NCBI RefSeq assembly: GCF_024594815.1
Contig: NZ_JANJOU010000018.1
Location: forward strand, 1-64,000
Reading direction: 5' to 3'
Source of the DNA: Roseomonas populi
GTDB lineage: Bacteria > Pseudomonadota > Alphaproteobacteria > Acetobacterales > Acetobacteraceae
Length of the DNA stretch: 64,000 nucleotides
Shown: positions 31,681-40,789 of the stretch, in pieces
Numbering within the stretch: the first letter of the stretch is position 1
Layout of the letters: each line of letters opens with the position of its first letter
Notes under the pieces: generated by a model
The model's input: only the letters and a program-made list of their open reading frames with translations
What the model was told of the DNA's origin: nothing
The model's database searches: none
Program-made: the position numbers and the translations under genes

Positions 31681-32271
31681 TCAGGCCGCCACACGACCGC
31701 AGCGCGCGGCGCAGCGGCGGTGAAGCTCGGCGACCACCTCGCCAATGCCTGCGACCATGGGGCCGTAGTTCGGCGCCTCGGCGGAGTAGCGAATGCGGTG
31801 GTGCTCGCCGAAGTAGCTTTCGCCAGTGCGCGGCTCCAACAGCACCACGCCGCGCACCTTCAGGACGCGGGCGAGCCGCGTCAGCAGCAGGGCGACGTCC
31901 TCGGTGCGGCCCTCCTGATCCTGCAGGCGGTCCATTGCCCGCCGTAGGGCGGGAATTGACTTGCCGTAGCGGCCGAGATCCGCTGCTGTGAAGACGTCGG
32001 TGTGCTCGGGGGTGTAGCCGTAGTGGACGCCGTAGGCGTCAACGCTGCGGTCGTCGATCTGGCACGTCCAGCGCAGGCCCTCGTGCAGGATCGGGCGGGG
32101 CGTGTCGTCCCAGCGCACCAGCGGGTGGAGGTCGCCGTACCGTGCGGGCGCTGCCTCGCTCCGCGTGTACATGACCAGGGCCTCGACGTGCGCGTAGGCG
32201 CCGTCGCGCGAGGCGTGACCGAGGGTGGGCCGCAGCACTAGGAAGTGCGGCAGCTGTGCCGGAGTGGGCAT
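31681..32271 (-). CDS. hypothetical protein, 196 aa
   Basis: Unrecognised protein. The N-terminal half is likely beta-rich (LHEGLRWTCQIDDRSVDAYG). The C-terminal half is helical (VALLLTRLARVLKVRGVVLL, then IGEVVAELHRRCAARCG). It lies 3 nt upstream of the acetyltransferase start, so both are in one transcript. No signal peptide. Function unknown. Confidence 0.6.
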   Translation of the reverse strand: MPTPAQLPHFLVLRPTLGHASRDGAYAHVEALVMYTRSEAAPARYGDLHPLVRWDDTPRPILHEGLRWTCQIDDRSVDAYGVHYGYTPEHTDVFTAADLGRYGKSIPALRRAMDRLQDQEGRTEDVALLLTRLARVLKVRGVVLLEPRTGESYFGEHHRIRYSAEAPNYGPMVAGIGEVVAELHRRCAARCGRVAA

Positions 32272-32328
32272 GGCTCAGTTCCTTTGGGTCGAGGGGAAAA
32301 GGGCAGTCGGGAGGCTGCGGGGCGCCCG

Positions 32329-32697
32329 TCAGGCCTTCGGGCTGGGCACCGGAGCGGCGGGCGGCAGCGGTTGCTTCAGCAGGGTACGAACCGCCACCCG
32401 CCAGCTCGCGAACCAGTCCACGAGGTCGGCGCCCGACACCGGCTCGTCCTCGTCAAAAGCCTCGGCCTCGAAGGCCACGGCCTCGTCCAGCAGGCGCTTC
32501 ATGCCGGGCGAGCGGGCGAGCAGTGCGACGTAGGCCTCGGTCTCGCCGATGCCACGGTCGGAGCCGTCGTGGACGATGGCGATCTCGACGGCCGGGCTGC
32601 AGTCGGTGCGGACCAGGCCGTAGCCGTCCGCCATCACGTCCTCCAGCACCCGGACGGCGAGATGGCCCTCGATCTCGGGCAGGATGACGGGGCTCAC
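32329..32697 (-). CDS. hypothetical acidic protein, 122 aa
   Basis: Acidic protein, starting MSPVILPEIEGHLAVRVLED. The pattern is two short strands followed by helices (MKRLLDEAVAFEAEAFDEDE, LVDWFASWRVAVRTLL). It overlaps the preceding small membrane-protein gene by 4 nt (ATGA). Many plasmid proteins of this size and composition are uncharacterised. Function unknown. Confidence 0.6.
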   Translation of the reverse strand: MSPVILPEIEGHLAVRVLEDVMADGYGLVRTDCSPAVEIAIVHDGSDRGIGETEAYVALLARSPGMKRLLDEAVAFEAEAFDEDEPVSGADLVDWFASWRVAVRTLLKQPLPPAAPVPSPKA

Positions 32698-32867
32698 CGG
32701 CGGGCCTCCTGATGGGCCGGCACGCGCACGGTGGAGGCGTGCTGCGTCAGGAAGCCCGGCAGCACGGCGCCGCCGAGCAGGATGGCCACGATGAAAATCA
32801 GACCGACAACGGCGCCGAGGTCTTCCCTGCGGCCCTGGCGCTTGGCGATGCGCTTCGCGAGATCCAT
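32694..32867 (-). CDS. small single-pass membrane protein, 57 aa
   Basis: A basic N-terminus (MDLAKRIAKRQGRREDLG) is followed by one membrane helix (AVVGLIFIVAILLGGAVLPG, about residues 19-38) and a short tail. ATG 32867 is chosen because AGAAGGA lies about 9 nt before it; the in-frame ATG at 32876 would abut that site directly. It is encoded first in a three-gene run after a leader hairpin. Role unknown. Confidence 0.6.
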   Translation of the reverse strand: MDLAKRIAKRQGRREDLGAVVGLIFIVAILLGGAVLPGFLTQHASTVRVPAHQEARR

Positions 32868-32904
32868 GGATCCCATTCCTTCTGCTGAATCTTCTTCTCG
32901 AAGA

Positions 32905-33015
32905 CCCAGCCCGCCGGCCACCCCGACCGGAGCGAGGCCAGGGCGCCGCGCAGCGGCGGGAGCGCAGCGACGAACCCTTGCCGCGCTCCGGGAGAGGGTG
33001 GCAGGGCTTCTCGCC
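32905..33015. repeat. CAAGGG-family leader hairpin, copy upstream of 32867
   Basis: The core is CCAGGG (32938-32943) against CCCTTG (32975-32980). The outer arms pair very well: GCCACCC and CCGGAGCG on the left match CGCTCCGG and GGGTGGC on the right. The loop carries CCGC-GCA-GCGG and GGGAGCGCAGCGACG. The arm sequences differ from other copies while pairing is kept, which is the pattern expected of selected structure. Confidence 0.72.
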
Positions 33016-33046
33016 TCCTTCCCTTTCCTAAACTTTCCTTCTCTCC

Positions 33047-34332
33047 TTACCCCGCCTGCCGTCCCCTCAATCCCGCGAGCATCTCGTTGAGGGCGTCCAT
33101 GCCGGCCTGCCGGGGTGATATTCGCGTCGGTCGTCGCAGCTCCGGGCGCAGCCAGCCCTCGTGGCGGTTGTCCGCCGGGATGTCGTCGAGGAAGGGCGAG
33201 GGATCGACGTAGCCGCGCCGAAACTCGGCGTAGGTGACGGACACCCGCTCCTTGCCTCGGGTGAGTGCCACGTAGGCGAGACGCCGCTCCTCGGACGCTT
33301 CGCCGTACTGGCTCGGGAACGCCGTGGTGTTCCACGCCGGCAGGAAGACGTGGGCAAATTCCAGCCCCTTGGCCCGGTGCAGAGTGAGTAGCTGTACCCG
33401 CCCCTCGGTGTTCTCGCCCGGCGCGGCGCTGGCCAGGGCGGCATGCTCCAGCAGTTCGGCCGCCGAGTGGAAGCCGCCGGCCAGCAGCACCAGCTCCGCC
33501 AGGTTCTCCAGCTTGCCCTCCACGGTCTCGGCCCGGCTGTCGCGCAGCCATTGCCGGTAGCCGGTGCGGTCGAGCAGCATGGACAGCCGATCGGCGACCG
33601 TGGCCCCGGTGTCGGCGGCGACTGCGCGGACGGCATCGGCGAAGGCCCCGGCCGCCCCCCGCACCTTGGGCGGCAGCTCGGCGGTGTGGCAGGCGGCCAG
33701 CAGCGAGGAGCCCCGCCACTCCGCGTCGCGCTCCAGCAGGTCGAGCGCCTTCGGACCGATGCCGCGCGGCGGGCTGTTGCAGGCGCGGCGGAAGGCCTCG
33801 TCGGACTGGCAGTCGTCCGGGCAGGTGGCGAGGCGCAGCAGCGCCAGGGCATCCTTGACCTCGGCGCGCTGGTAGAAGCCGACATCACCCACGAGCACGT
33901 AGGGCACCTTGGCCCGCAGCAGTTCCTCCTCGATGCCGCGCGACAGGTGGTTGGCGCGGTACAGGATGGCGATGTCCTGCCAGCGCACGCCCTCGGCACC
34001 GCGCTTGCGGATCTCGGCGGCGATGCCGATGGCCTCGGCCTCGTCGTTGCGGAACCTGACCACCTCGATCGGCTGGCCCTGCTCTCGGGTCGGGCGGAGC
34101 GTCTTGCCCAGCCGCGTTTCGTCGCGGGCGATCACCGCGTTGGCCGCGGCCAGGATGTGGCCGGTGGAGCGGAAGTTCTCCTCCAGCTTGACCACGGCGG
34201 CGCCGCGGAAGTCGCGCGTGAAGCGGCGGATGTACTCGATATCGGCGCCGCGCCAGCCGAACACCGCCTGGTCATCGTCCCCCACGGCGAAGATCTCGCC
34301 GTGGTCCTTGGCCATCAGCCGGAGCCAGCGGT
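33047..34332 (-). pseudogene. uvrD: uvrD-like helicase, C-terminal part (split gene)
   Basis: This fragment carries the later motifs of an SF1 UvrD/PcrA helicase: GDDDQAVFGWRGAD (motif III region), LEENFRSTGHIL, then IEVVRFRNDEAEA, and near the end LLTLHRAKGLEFAHVFLP (motif V) and LAYVALTRGKERV (motif VI). The reading frame is intact but has no start of its own; the first native residues are RWLRLMAKDHG at about 34332. The N-terminal part lies at 39703-40467, on the other side of an inserted element. Removing the insertion restores one protein of about 682 aa. Confidence 0.9.
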
Positions 34333-34391
34333 TTATGTGGAATGCATTGTCAAGCGATCTGGCCGAGTGCTGAGTCGGTACGAGTGGCCGG

Positions 34392-34943
34392 TCATGGCAG
34401 CTTTTCAGGGTCAGTACCGGATATGATCTGTCCGGGAGTTCGCCCATCCAACGCAGGAACCTCCTGCAGCTTGGCAAGCATGCCGTTCAACGCCGTGACA
34501 TCGCCCTCCACGGCCGCCCGTTCGTCCGGGCTGAGCCACACCTCCTCAAGCAGGCGCGCTGCGGACCGCTGCGCTTCGAGCGCCTGCCCTTTCGCCGATG
34601 CTTTTGGAACGTTGAAGAAGCACCCAGCGCACGCCATGCGGTGCGGGCAGGTGCTCCAGAATGCGTTGCTGCAGTAGGAGTCACCCAGGTCGTAGTACTT
34701 CCAGGGCGCGGCATCGGGCCTTGCAGAGCCGCTCGCAATCGCCTCTTGATCGACCACCACCTCAATCATGTGCGCCATGCGATCAGCTTTTGCGAAAGCG
34801 CCGGCCAAACGGGTTGGCTTGACGCGAACATAGTACATCGTCGACTGCGGGTTGCGGTGTCCGCACCAAGCCATCAAATCCAACAAGGTCATGCCTTGTG
34901 GCGCGTTAGCCAAAGCCGTGACCGCCGAAGCGCGTCCGCGATG
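34392..34943 (-). pseudogene. long tyrosine recombinase (TnpB-like), C-terminal part
   Basis: Continues the recombinase frame after the nested IS: HRGRASAVTALANAPQGMTL, then CGHRNPQSTMYY, which supply the catalytic H-R, H and Tyr of tyrosine recombinases. A Cys-rich segment (YCSNAFWSTCPHRMACAGC) and a helical tail follow, as usual for this long integrase type. The frame itself is open; the break is the IS insertion at 34948-36929. The joined protein would be about 733 aa. Confidence 0.85.
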
Positions 34944-35034
34944 GGTGGAGGCCGTGTGAGAACGTAGTGTGTGCGACTGACAGACCGTGCTTCGCGGCCG
35001 GGCTGCGGCGGAATGGGTGAGTTGAGGTGTGCCG

Positions 35035-36474
35035 TCAGGCCTGGATGGCCCTGATCATCGGTCCGACACCCAGGATCGCGATCACCCGCTTCATGTTGTA
35101 GGCTAGAACATGCAGGCTCATCTCGGTGCTGACCCGCTTCAGCGTGCGGGTGAGGAAGTGGGTGGCACCCATCCAGGCCTTGATGGTCCCGAACGGGTGC
35201 TCAACTGTTTGCCGCCGTAGGATCATGGCCTGCGGCACTTGGTCGAGCCGCTTCTGCATGGCGTCCAGCACGCCCTCGTGCTCCCAGCGTTTGATGCGCC
35301 GCTGCTTGCCGGTCGTGCACTGCGGCTTGATCGGGCAACTGGAACAAGCGTCGGTCCAGTAGTTCCGCAGGGTCATGCTATCCTCGACATGGTCGAACCG
35401 CCACGTCAGTCGCTCGCCGGCGGGACACCGGTAGGCGTCCTGACGGGGCAGATACACGAAGTCCTGCTTGCCGAACCGGCTCTCGGCCTTGGCGCCCGAG
35501 GTCAGCGGCTTGGGCACGTAGGCGGTCGCACCCGCCTCCTCGCAGGCCAGCACCTGCCGCCCCGAGTAGTAGCCGCGGTCGGCCAGCACGCTCAACCACG
35601 TGCGCCCCGTCGCCGCCTGGGCCAGGACCGTCATCGGCGCCAACTGGGTGCGGTCGTGACCGAGGTTGGTCACCTCGTGCGCCACGATCAGGTGGTGCTC
35701 GGTGTCGACCGCGGCCTGGACGTTGTAGCCGACCAAGCCGGTGCCCTTGCCGTTGGTGGCCATGGCCCGCGCATCCGGGTCGGTCAGCGAGATCTGCTGA
35801 TCCGGCGCCGCCGCCACGGCCACCTCCATCTCGCGCAGGTGGCGCATCCTCTCCCGCAGCCCGGCCAGCCGCTCCCGCAGGCGCTCGACCTTGGCGGACG
35901 GCACGTCCGGCTCCTGCCGGTCGGCGGTGTCGAGGAGGGCCAGGTAGCGGGCAATGGAGGCCTCCACCTGCTCGATCCGCCGCTGGATGGCGCTGGGCGT
36001 GTAGTTCTTGTCGCGCGTGTTCACCGCCCGGAACTTGCTGCCGTCGATCGCCACCAGGCTCTCGGTGAACAGGCGCAACTCGCGGCACAGCATCACGAAC
36101 CTCCGGCAGGTGGCCTGGATGGCGGGGCCGTTGTCGCGGCGGAAGTCGGCGATGGTCTTCAAGTCGGGCGCCAGCCGGCCGGTGAGCCACAGCACCTCGA
36201 GGTTGCGCCCCGCCTCACGCTCCAGCCGCCGGCTGGACGGCACCCGATTCAGGTAGCCGTACAGATAAAGCTTGAGCAGCGTCGCCGGATGGTAGCCGGG
36301 GCGGCCGGTCTCGGCCGGCACCGCACGAACGAAGCCCAATTCGGCGAGGTCGAGCTCGTCCACGAACGCCTCGATCGCCCGTACCGGGTTATTCTCGTCG
36401 ACGTAGTCATCGACGCACTCGGGGAGCAGAAAACTCTGTCGCCGATCATGCCCCTCGATGCGTCGCACCATCAC
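35035..36474 (-). CDS. IS1182-family transposase
   Basis: A 479-aa transposase with the DUF772-type N-terminal domain (LLPECVDDYVDENNPVRAIE, GRPGYHPATLLKLYLYGYLN) and a DDE catalytic core (LVAIDGSKFRAVNT with the first Asp, then VLADRGYYSG, and the later Glu around EHPFGTIKAWMG). A Cys cluster (CSSCPIKPQC) is typical of the family. The frame is full length with no stops, so it is probably active. The TGA lies about 87 nt inside one IS end. Confidence 0.93.
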   Translation of the reverse strand: MMVRRIEGHDRRQSFLLPECVDDYVDENNPVRAIEAFVDELDLAELGFVRAVPAETGRPGYHPATLLKLYLYGYLNRVPSSRRLEREAGRNLEVLWLTGRLAPDLKTIADFRRDNGPAIQATCRRFVMLCRELRLFTESLVAIDGSKFRAVNTRDKNYTPSAIQRRIEQVEASIARYLALLDTADRQEPDVPSAKVERLRERLAGLRERMRHLREMEVAVAAAPDQQISLTDPDARAMATNGKGTGLVGYNVQAAVDTEHHLIVAHEVTNLGHDRTQLAPMTVLAQAATGRTWLSVLADRGYYSGRQVLACEEAGATAYVPKPLTSGAKAESRFGKQDFVYLPRQDAYRCPAGERLTWRFDHVEDSMTLRNYWTDACSSCPIKPQCTTGKQRRIKRWEHEGVLDAMQKRLDQVPQAMILRRQTVEHPFGTIKAWMGATHFLTRTLKRVSTEMSLHVLAYNMKRVIAILGVGPMIRAIQA

Positions 36475-36543
36475 TCTCCCCGTGGAAGTAGGACTTGGCT
36501 GCTGTTCCCCCGTGAGGTCCCCGCAGGCAGCAAGCGGCCGAGG

Positions 36544-36858
36544 TCAGGAACCGGCGTAGTTGGCCGCCAGATCAAGCAGATAATGACCGTGCACGCTGCA
36601 CACCGCGAGATCCACGACAATGACGAGGAAAAGGCTAGCTCCATCAGTGTCGATCAGCACCTGCTCGAACCGGCCGCTGGCGTCACGATAAACGTGCGCG
36701 ACATCCCGAACCTCCCCTACCGAGCCCAGGGGCAGGTCGATTGCCTCCACGTAGGGCCAGATATCCACAGCGGCCTCAGTCGTCGCCGTCACGTCCCGCA
36801 TGGGATCAGCAAAGCACGCCAGGAACTCGTCCCTCGTCAGGAGGCGCGTCGAGATCAT
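36544..36858 (-). CDS. IS passenger protein, 104 aa
   Basis: Unknown acidic protein inside the IS, upstream of the transposase and on the same strand. It starts MISTRLLTRDEFLACFADPM and has a beta-rich end (VLIDTDGASLFLVIVVDLAV, GHYLLDLAANY). ATG 36858 is preferred over 36906 because the extension is low quality. It could be a regulator of transposition or an unrelated passenger; alternatively the IS captured it between the transposase and its end. No family assigned. Confidence 0.6.
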   Translation of the reverse strand: MISTRLLTRDEFLACFADPMRDVTATTEAAVDIWPYVEAIDLPLGSVGEVRDVAHVYRDASGRFEQVLIDTDGASLFLVIVVDLAVCSVHGHYLLDLAANYAGS

Positions 36859-36929
36859 GGCCCACTCCTCGGCTCCGCCTCCGTGGAGTGTACCACTAGC
36901 CGGCAACTATGGCGTTTTCACACAATCTC

Positions 36930-38579
36930 GCTGGTAATCCGACCGCGGGTATCGTGCCGGGGTACGCCTGCCTTGTCGCAGAGTATGGAGATGACCGTCC
37001 GGTTCAGCATATCGTTGCTCATAGGCGTGCCGCGGTACTGGAACAGCAGCTTGGCCTTCTCACCGGTGAACTCATCGACAACGGCGGTCTGTTCAGGCCG
37101 TACTGCTGTCCACGTATCGATGTACAGCTTGACGGCAGCGGCCACCGGTTTGCTGAAGGCAGTGAAGGTCTTGCCAGCAGGGACGTCGAGGTAGCACAGG
37201 GTTCCGGGCGCTACGCTGACGCCGGCGTCGTCCACGATGGTATCATCCTGGGCGCGGGCACAACCTAACCGAAGTCGCAGGATCTCGTTGCCACGCAGGC
37301 CTGCGTGGGTCCAGATCACGGCAACCGCTTGCATCGCCTCGAACGGGTAGCGAAATCGGGCCCGTGGCAGATCGGAAGGTTTGAGGTTCAGGCTAGCCCA
37401 GACGAGCTTGAGCCAGACGGCATCGTCGATCGTGCGAGGGTTGACGCCCAAGTGTCGCTTAATGGAGTTGGGAGTCGCCAAGTGATAACGCGGATTACAC
37501 CGCAGCGTCGTCCACTCCCAAAGCTGGCAGTCGGTCAGCAAGCGTCGTACGGCTTGGAACATGCCGCTCTTCGTGTCTGCGTCCAGCGGCTTGCCGCGGT
37601 TCGGAAAGTTCTGTTGCTTGACGGACGCCAGCGACCATTCGCCGACCTTGAGGCGGTCTACTGCCGCGAGGAAGTCAGCGCAGATCTCGACACTCCAGTG
37701 CGCCGGGCTGGTGATCTCGGGATGTACCTTGGCAAGCCATAACCCAGTCCGCAACATATAGCTGTAGTGCGTTCCCCGGGCGTGCGGCCGGAATGTCGAA
37801 GTATCACGCCACCTCTGACACCAGTGAACCCATTCCGGGTGGATGCCTTCGGTGCTCCTCTCCCGCCACGACGCTGGAGGACGTCGGTTCAGCGGCTTCG
37901 CCATAATGCCTAGCAAGGTCAGACCGTGCGACACCCTGGTGACCCGCGTCCGGATCGTGGCACGATAGCGATCTGCCACACGCTCCAGAGCCGCTTCATT
38001 GAGGGTTTCGAGCAACGGGCTGCCATTCTCGAGCGCCACCGCGGCGAAAGTGGTGGGCATGAAAGAGGGCATGCACGCCTCGCCGTAGCCGACGCCACGC
38101 AGCACCTTCAGCAGGCGCTGACATTCGTGATCGAATAGCGACGTGCCGAACACCGCCCGTGCCGTCAGGGGAAGGCTGAAGCAGAAGCGCAGGTCGTACA
38201 TGCGACGGAAGCCGCCAAGCGTGTAGGCGACCGCCAACAGGTACGGCTTGGTAACCTTGTTGGACGTTGCGGCCGGACTGTGCAGGAGTTCGAGCCAATC
38301 CTCATCCCCCCATCCCCAATACGCCTTGCGCCGACGGCCCACCTCATCCAGGACGAACCTGATGGTGCGCAGACGACCCTGGGGCTCGAAGTCTTCCGAG
38401 GACAGCACGTCGGCAATCGGCCGGAAAAGACGAGGCAAGCGGTACTCTCCAAGCTTGAACAGCGGATTGGCTGCCCAAGTCTCGAAGGTACGGTTCTCGT
38501 CATCAGATAGCTCAGGGCTGCGATCATACTGACCGGGGTCGAATTGCCGGTTGCGCGGTGTGAAAGCGGATGTCGACAT
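36930..38579 (-). pseudogene. long tyrosine recombinase (TnpB-like), N-terminal part
   Basis: Begins MSTSAFTPRNRQFDPGQYDR at 38579, 5 nt after the stop of the short recombinase gene. About 550 residues are present up to DTRGRITS, where the nested IS interrupts; three foreign codons then a TGA follow. THAGLRGNEILRL holds the first catalytic Arg, and the second His/Arg pair and Tyr are on the other side of the IS (34392-34943). Without them this half cannot be catalytically active. Confidence 0.85.
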
Positions 38580-38584
38580 GCCAG

Positions 38585-39616
38585 TCAGGGCCCCTCGAAC
38601 AGAAGGCTGTCGAGCTTGCGATCGAGATGCCCTACAGTTGCCGCCATCCTGGCCAGCATGTCGGTACCGGACAGGTGGATGTACTGCACCGTGGTCTGGA
38701 CGTTGCGATGTCCAGCATAGGTTGCAATCTCGTGCAGGCGCCAGCCAGCACGGGCGAGGTGCGTGAGCCGGAGGTGACGCAGCGTATGCGTGCTGAAGCC
38801 TTCGACGCCGGCTTGCCGTGCTAGGCGCTCGACTACCTTGCTCCAGGTCCACTTGCTAACGGGCTGCCGCCGGTTTCGGTCCGACTCGGAGAGGAACATC
38901 GGCCCGGGGCGCGGGTCGAGTACTCGGCGGCGACTAAGGTACGCGGCCAGCGCTGGTGTTGCCGGGGCAGCGTAGCAGACCACCCTCGCCCGGCTGCCCT
39001 TGCTAGTCTCGGGTCGGATCCTGACAAGACGATGAGCAACGTCAAGATCGGTGACCTGCAAGCCAACCAGCTCCTCACGGCGTAGCGCCCCGTAGTAGGC
39101 CAGCGCAAACATGAGCCGGTTGCGCAGTCCTTCCCGCGCTGCCTCAGCAACGAGCCGCGTCCAATCCGCCTCAGAAGGAACGTAGGGCAGGCGGACCAAG
39201 CGGCGCACAAGACCACGCTGTGAAGCGCCATGGTCGGCCTGGTGTCGATCCGAAGGACTGTACCGCCCCCGTGGCACCGGGTTCCTTTCCCGCAAGCCCT
39301 GGTACAGCAGGTGATCGTACCAGAGACGAACAGCCGTGAGTCGCTGCTGCAAAGTTGCGTTGCTAACCGGCGATGTGGTGGGTGTGGCGTCGGTCTCCCC
39401 ACGAAGATAGCGGACGAACAGCGAGACATGCTCGAGCGTCGCGGCCGGGGCATCTATGCCGTGGGCCCGACAGTAGCGAAGGAACTGGTCAAGGCCACGG
39501 CCGTAAGCCTCGACGGTCGCCGGCGATCGTCCCAGGTTGTCGAGCAGCGTCAGCCAGGACCTGCCTTGTGGCTCGGCTGCGACCAGTGGGTAGTGCGACC
39601 AGATGGGCGTGGGCAT
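38585..39616 (-). CDS. tyrosine recombinase (TnpA-like), 343 aa
   Basis: Complete site-specific recombinase. The N-terminal SAM-like core-binding domain (residues about 20-110: SPATVEAYGRGLDQFLRYCR) is followed by the catalytic domain with Arg in YYGALRREELVGLQ, the HTLRHLRLTHL box (His-x-x-Arg), GHRNVQ and the nucleophile in TTVQYI. ATG 39616 is chosen because the upstream extension runs into the element terminus. It would cut the element ends; partnership with the interrupted long recombinase means transposition is probably lost. Confidence 0.9.
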   Translation of the reverse strand: MPTPIWSHYPLVAAEPQGRSWLTLLDNLGRSPATVEAYGRGLDQFLRYCRAHGIDAPAATLEHVSLFVRYLRGETDATPTTSPVSNATLQQRLTAVRLWYDHLLYQGLRERNPVPRGRYSPSDRHQADHGASQRGLVRRLVRLPYVPSEADWTRLVAEAAREGLRNRLMFALAYYGALRREELVGLQVTDLDVAHRLVRIRPETSKGSRARVVCYAAPATPALAAYLSRRRVLDPRPGPMFLSESDRNRRQPVSKWTWSKVVERLARQAGVEGFSTHTLRHLRLTHLARAGWRLHEIATYAGHRNVQTTVQYIHLSGTDMLARMAATVGHLDRKLDSLLFEGP

Positions 39617-39702
39617 GTTGCACTCCCTGTAGTCGGCATTGGAAGTCGAGGTTCTTCCGTAACGATTTAAGCCCCGCCCACTCTTGCATTCCACGTAACT
39701 TA

Positions 39703-40467
39703 TTACTGGACGGAGTTCACGTCCTGGTACTCGTCGGCCAGCAAGCAGGAGAAGCGGCCGGCGAAACGCAGTCGGCGCTCCTCGTCGCGTCCCATGGCCA
39801 CGGTCGGCCAGAGCAGCAGGTCGCCGAAGTCGGCGGCGTTGGCCTCCACCAGTCGGCGCTGATATTCCGGGTAGATGCGTGCCGCGGCGCGCAGACCGGA
39901 GGCGTCGGCCATTGGACTCGAGGCAATCATCGCCTCAGCCCGAATGGCCGCCTCGCTCGGGGTAATGAGGTTGTCCTTGAAGCGGCCAATGTGGCCGGCC
40001 ACGGCCTTCACCGGGTCCTTGCCCATGCCCTCGTCATCGCCGGCTTCGGCGCCCATGGCTTTCATGGTGCGCTTGAGCAGGCGCTTGGCATCGTCGGCAT
40101 CGAGCACGTCGAAGTTCTCGCGCAGCCCCGCCATCTCCGGCTCCTGTCGCAACTGGCGGGCTCCGAGGCCGTGAAAGGTGCCGATCCAGGACGGCGCTGC
40201 CTGCCCGCCGAGCAGGGCGACGATGCGCTCGCGCATCTCGCCCGCCGCCTTGTTGGTGAAGGTCACGGCCAGGATGCGCTGGGCCGGTATGCCGCGCTCG
40301 GCGATGCGCAGGGCGACGCCGGCGGTCAGGGTCTTGGTCTTGCCGGTTCCGGCTCCTGCCAGCACCAGCACCGGCCCGTGCATCCCGGCGGCTTCGCCCT
40401 GGGGGCGGGTCAGCCCAGCTACCAGCCGGGCACGGTCGGAGGAGATGGCTTCAGATGCGGTCGGCAT
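39703..40467 (-). pseudogene. uvrD: uvrD-like helicase, N-terminal part (split gene)
   Basis: Carries the early SF1 motifs: QGEAAGMHGPVLVLAGAGTG ending in GAGTGKTKTL (Walker A), ILAVTFTNKAAGEMRERI (motif Ia) and LLADEYQDVN (Walker B, DEYQ variant). The frame then reads SVQ and stops at the mobile element's terminal TAA. It starts at ATG 40467, overlapping the upstream 112-aa gene by 17 nt, so it belonged to the Toprim operon. The truncated 254-aa product keeps ATP-binding residues but cannot translocate. Confidence 0.9.
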
Positions 40468-40789
40468 GGCAGTTCCATCCGTGGCAGATCACCAGAGCGG
40501 CGTCGGGGCCCTCGTCGTGGTCGAGGCTGAGCAGAGTGAAGGCGTCGTCCAGCAGCCAGTGGCCGTCCTGGTCGCGCTCGCCCGCGACCACCACGCCGCG
40601 GTAGTGGTCGGAGCCGTTGTCGGCTGCGACCAGCACCGGGCGGTCGATCGCGGCATCGCCGGTTGGCGGCACCTTGCAGCGGGCCTGCAGCTTCGGGGGC
40701 AGCCGGAAGAAGGCGGCGTGCAGCGCGCGCACCAGATCGTCCGCCTCCGGACTGAGGGCCGTGGCAGTGCTTTCCGTGATGAGGCTCAT
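40451..40789 (-). CDS. hypothetical protein, 112 aa
   Basis: Unrecognised protein between the Toprim and helicase genes. It overlaps the Toprim stop by 4 nt (ATGA) and the helicase start by 17 nt. The N-terminal half is helical (DDLVRALHAAFFRLPPKLQA); the C-terminal half is beta-like (RPVLVAADNG, HYRGVVVAGERD). It ends with a Cys/His pair (CHGWNCHADRI). A role with the replication-type neighbours is inferred only from position. Confidence 0.6.
   Translation of the reverse strand: MSLITESTATALSPEADDLVRALHAAFFRLPPKLQARCKVPPTGDAAIDRPVLVAADNGSDHYRGVVVAGERDQDGHWLLDDAFTLLSLDHDEGPDAALVICHGWNCHADRI

Larger units (their letters stand above)
34948..36929 (-). mobile_element. IS1182-like insertion sequence with passenger gene
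   Basis: Ends are GAGGCCGTGTGAGAACG (34948-34964) and the inverted GAGATTGTGTGAAAACG (36913-36929), 14 of 17 matching. Flanks GGTG (34944-34947) and GCTG (36930-36933) look like a 4-bp target repeat with one change. Deleting the element plus one flank restores the recombinase frame as GRITSHRGRAS. At about 1.98 kb it is longer than a simple IS1182 member because of a 104-aa passenger gene. Confidence 0.82.
34333..39698. mobile_element. two-recombinase (Tn554-like) element inserted in uvrD
   Basis: Terminal inverted repeats read TTATGTGGAATGCA at 34333-34346 and TTACGTGGAATGCA (minus strand) at 39685-39698, 13 of 14 matching. It encodes a 343-aa and a roughly 733-aa tyrosine recombinase in tandem, the short-plus-long arrangement of Tn554 TnpA and TnpB. 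The host uvrD frame joins as VQ-(Y)-RWLRLM across the ends, with a possible TA/TAA target repeat. An IS1182-like element is nested inside. No cargo genes other than the IS passenger are seen. Confidence 0.85.

Noticed and set aside
35239-37194. 651-codon plus-strand frame across the IS transposase
   Set aside because: Antisense to a clear IS1182 transposase; crosses the IS terminus, which a real gene would not.
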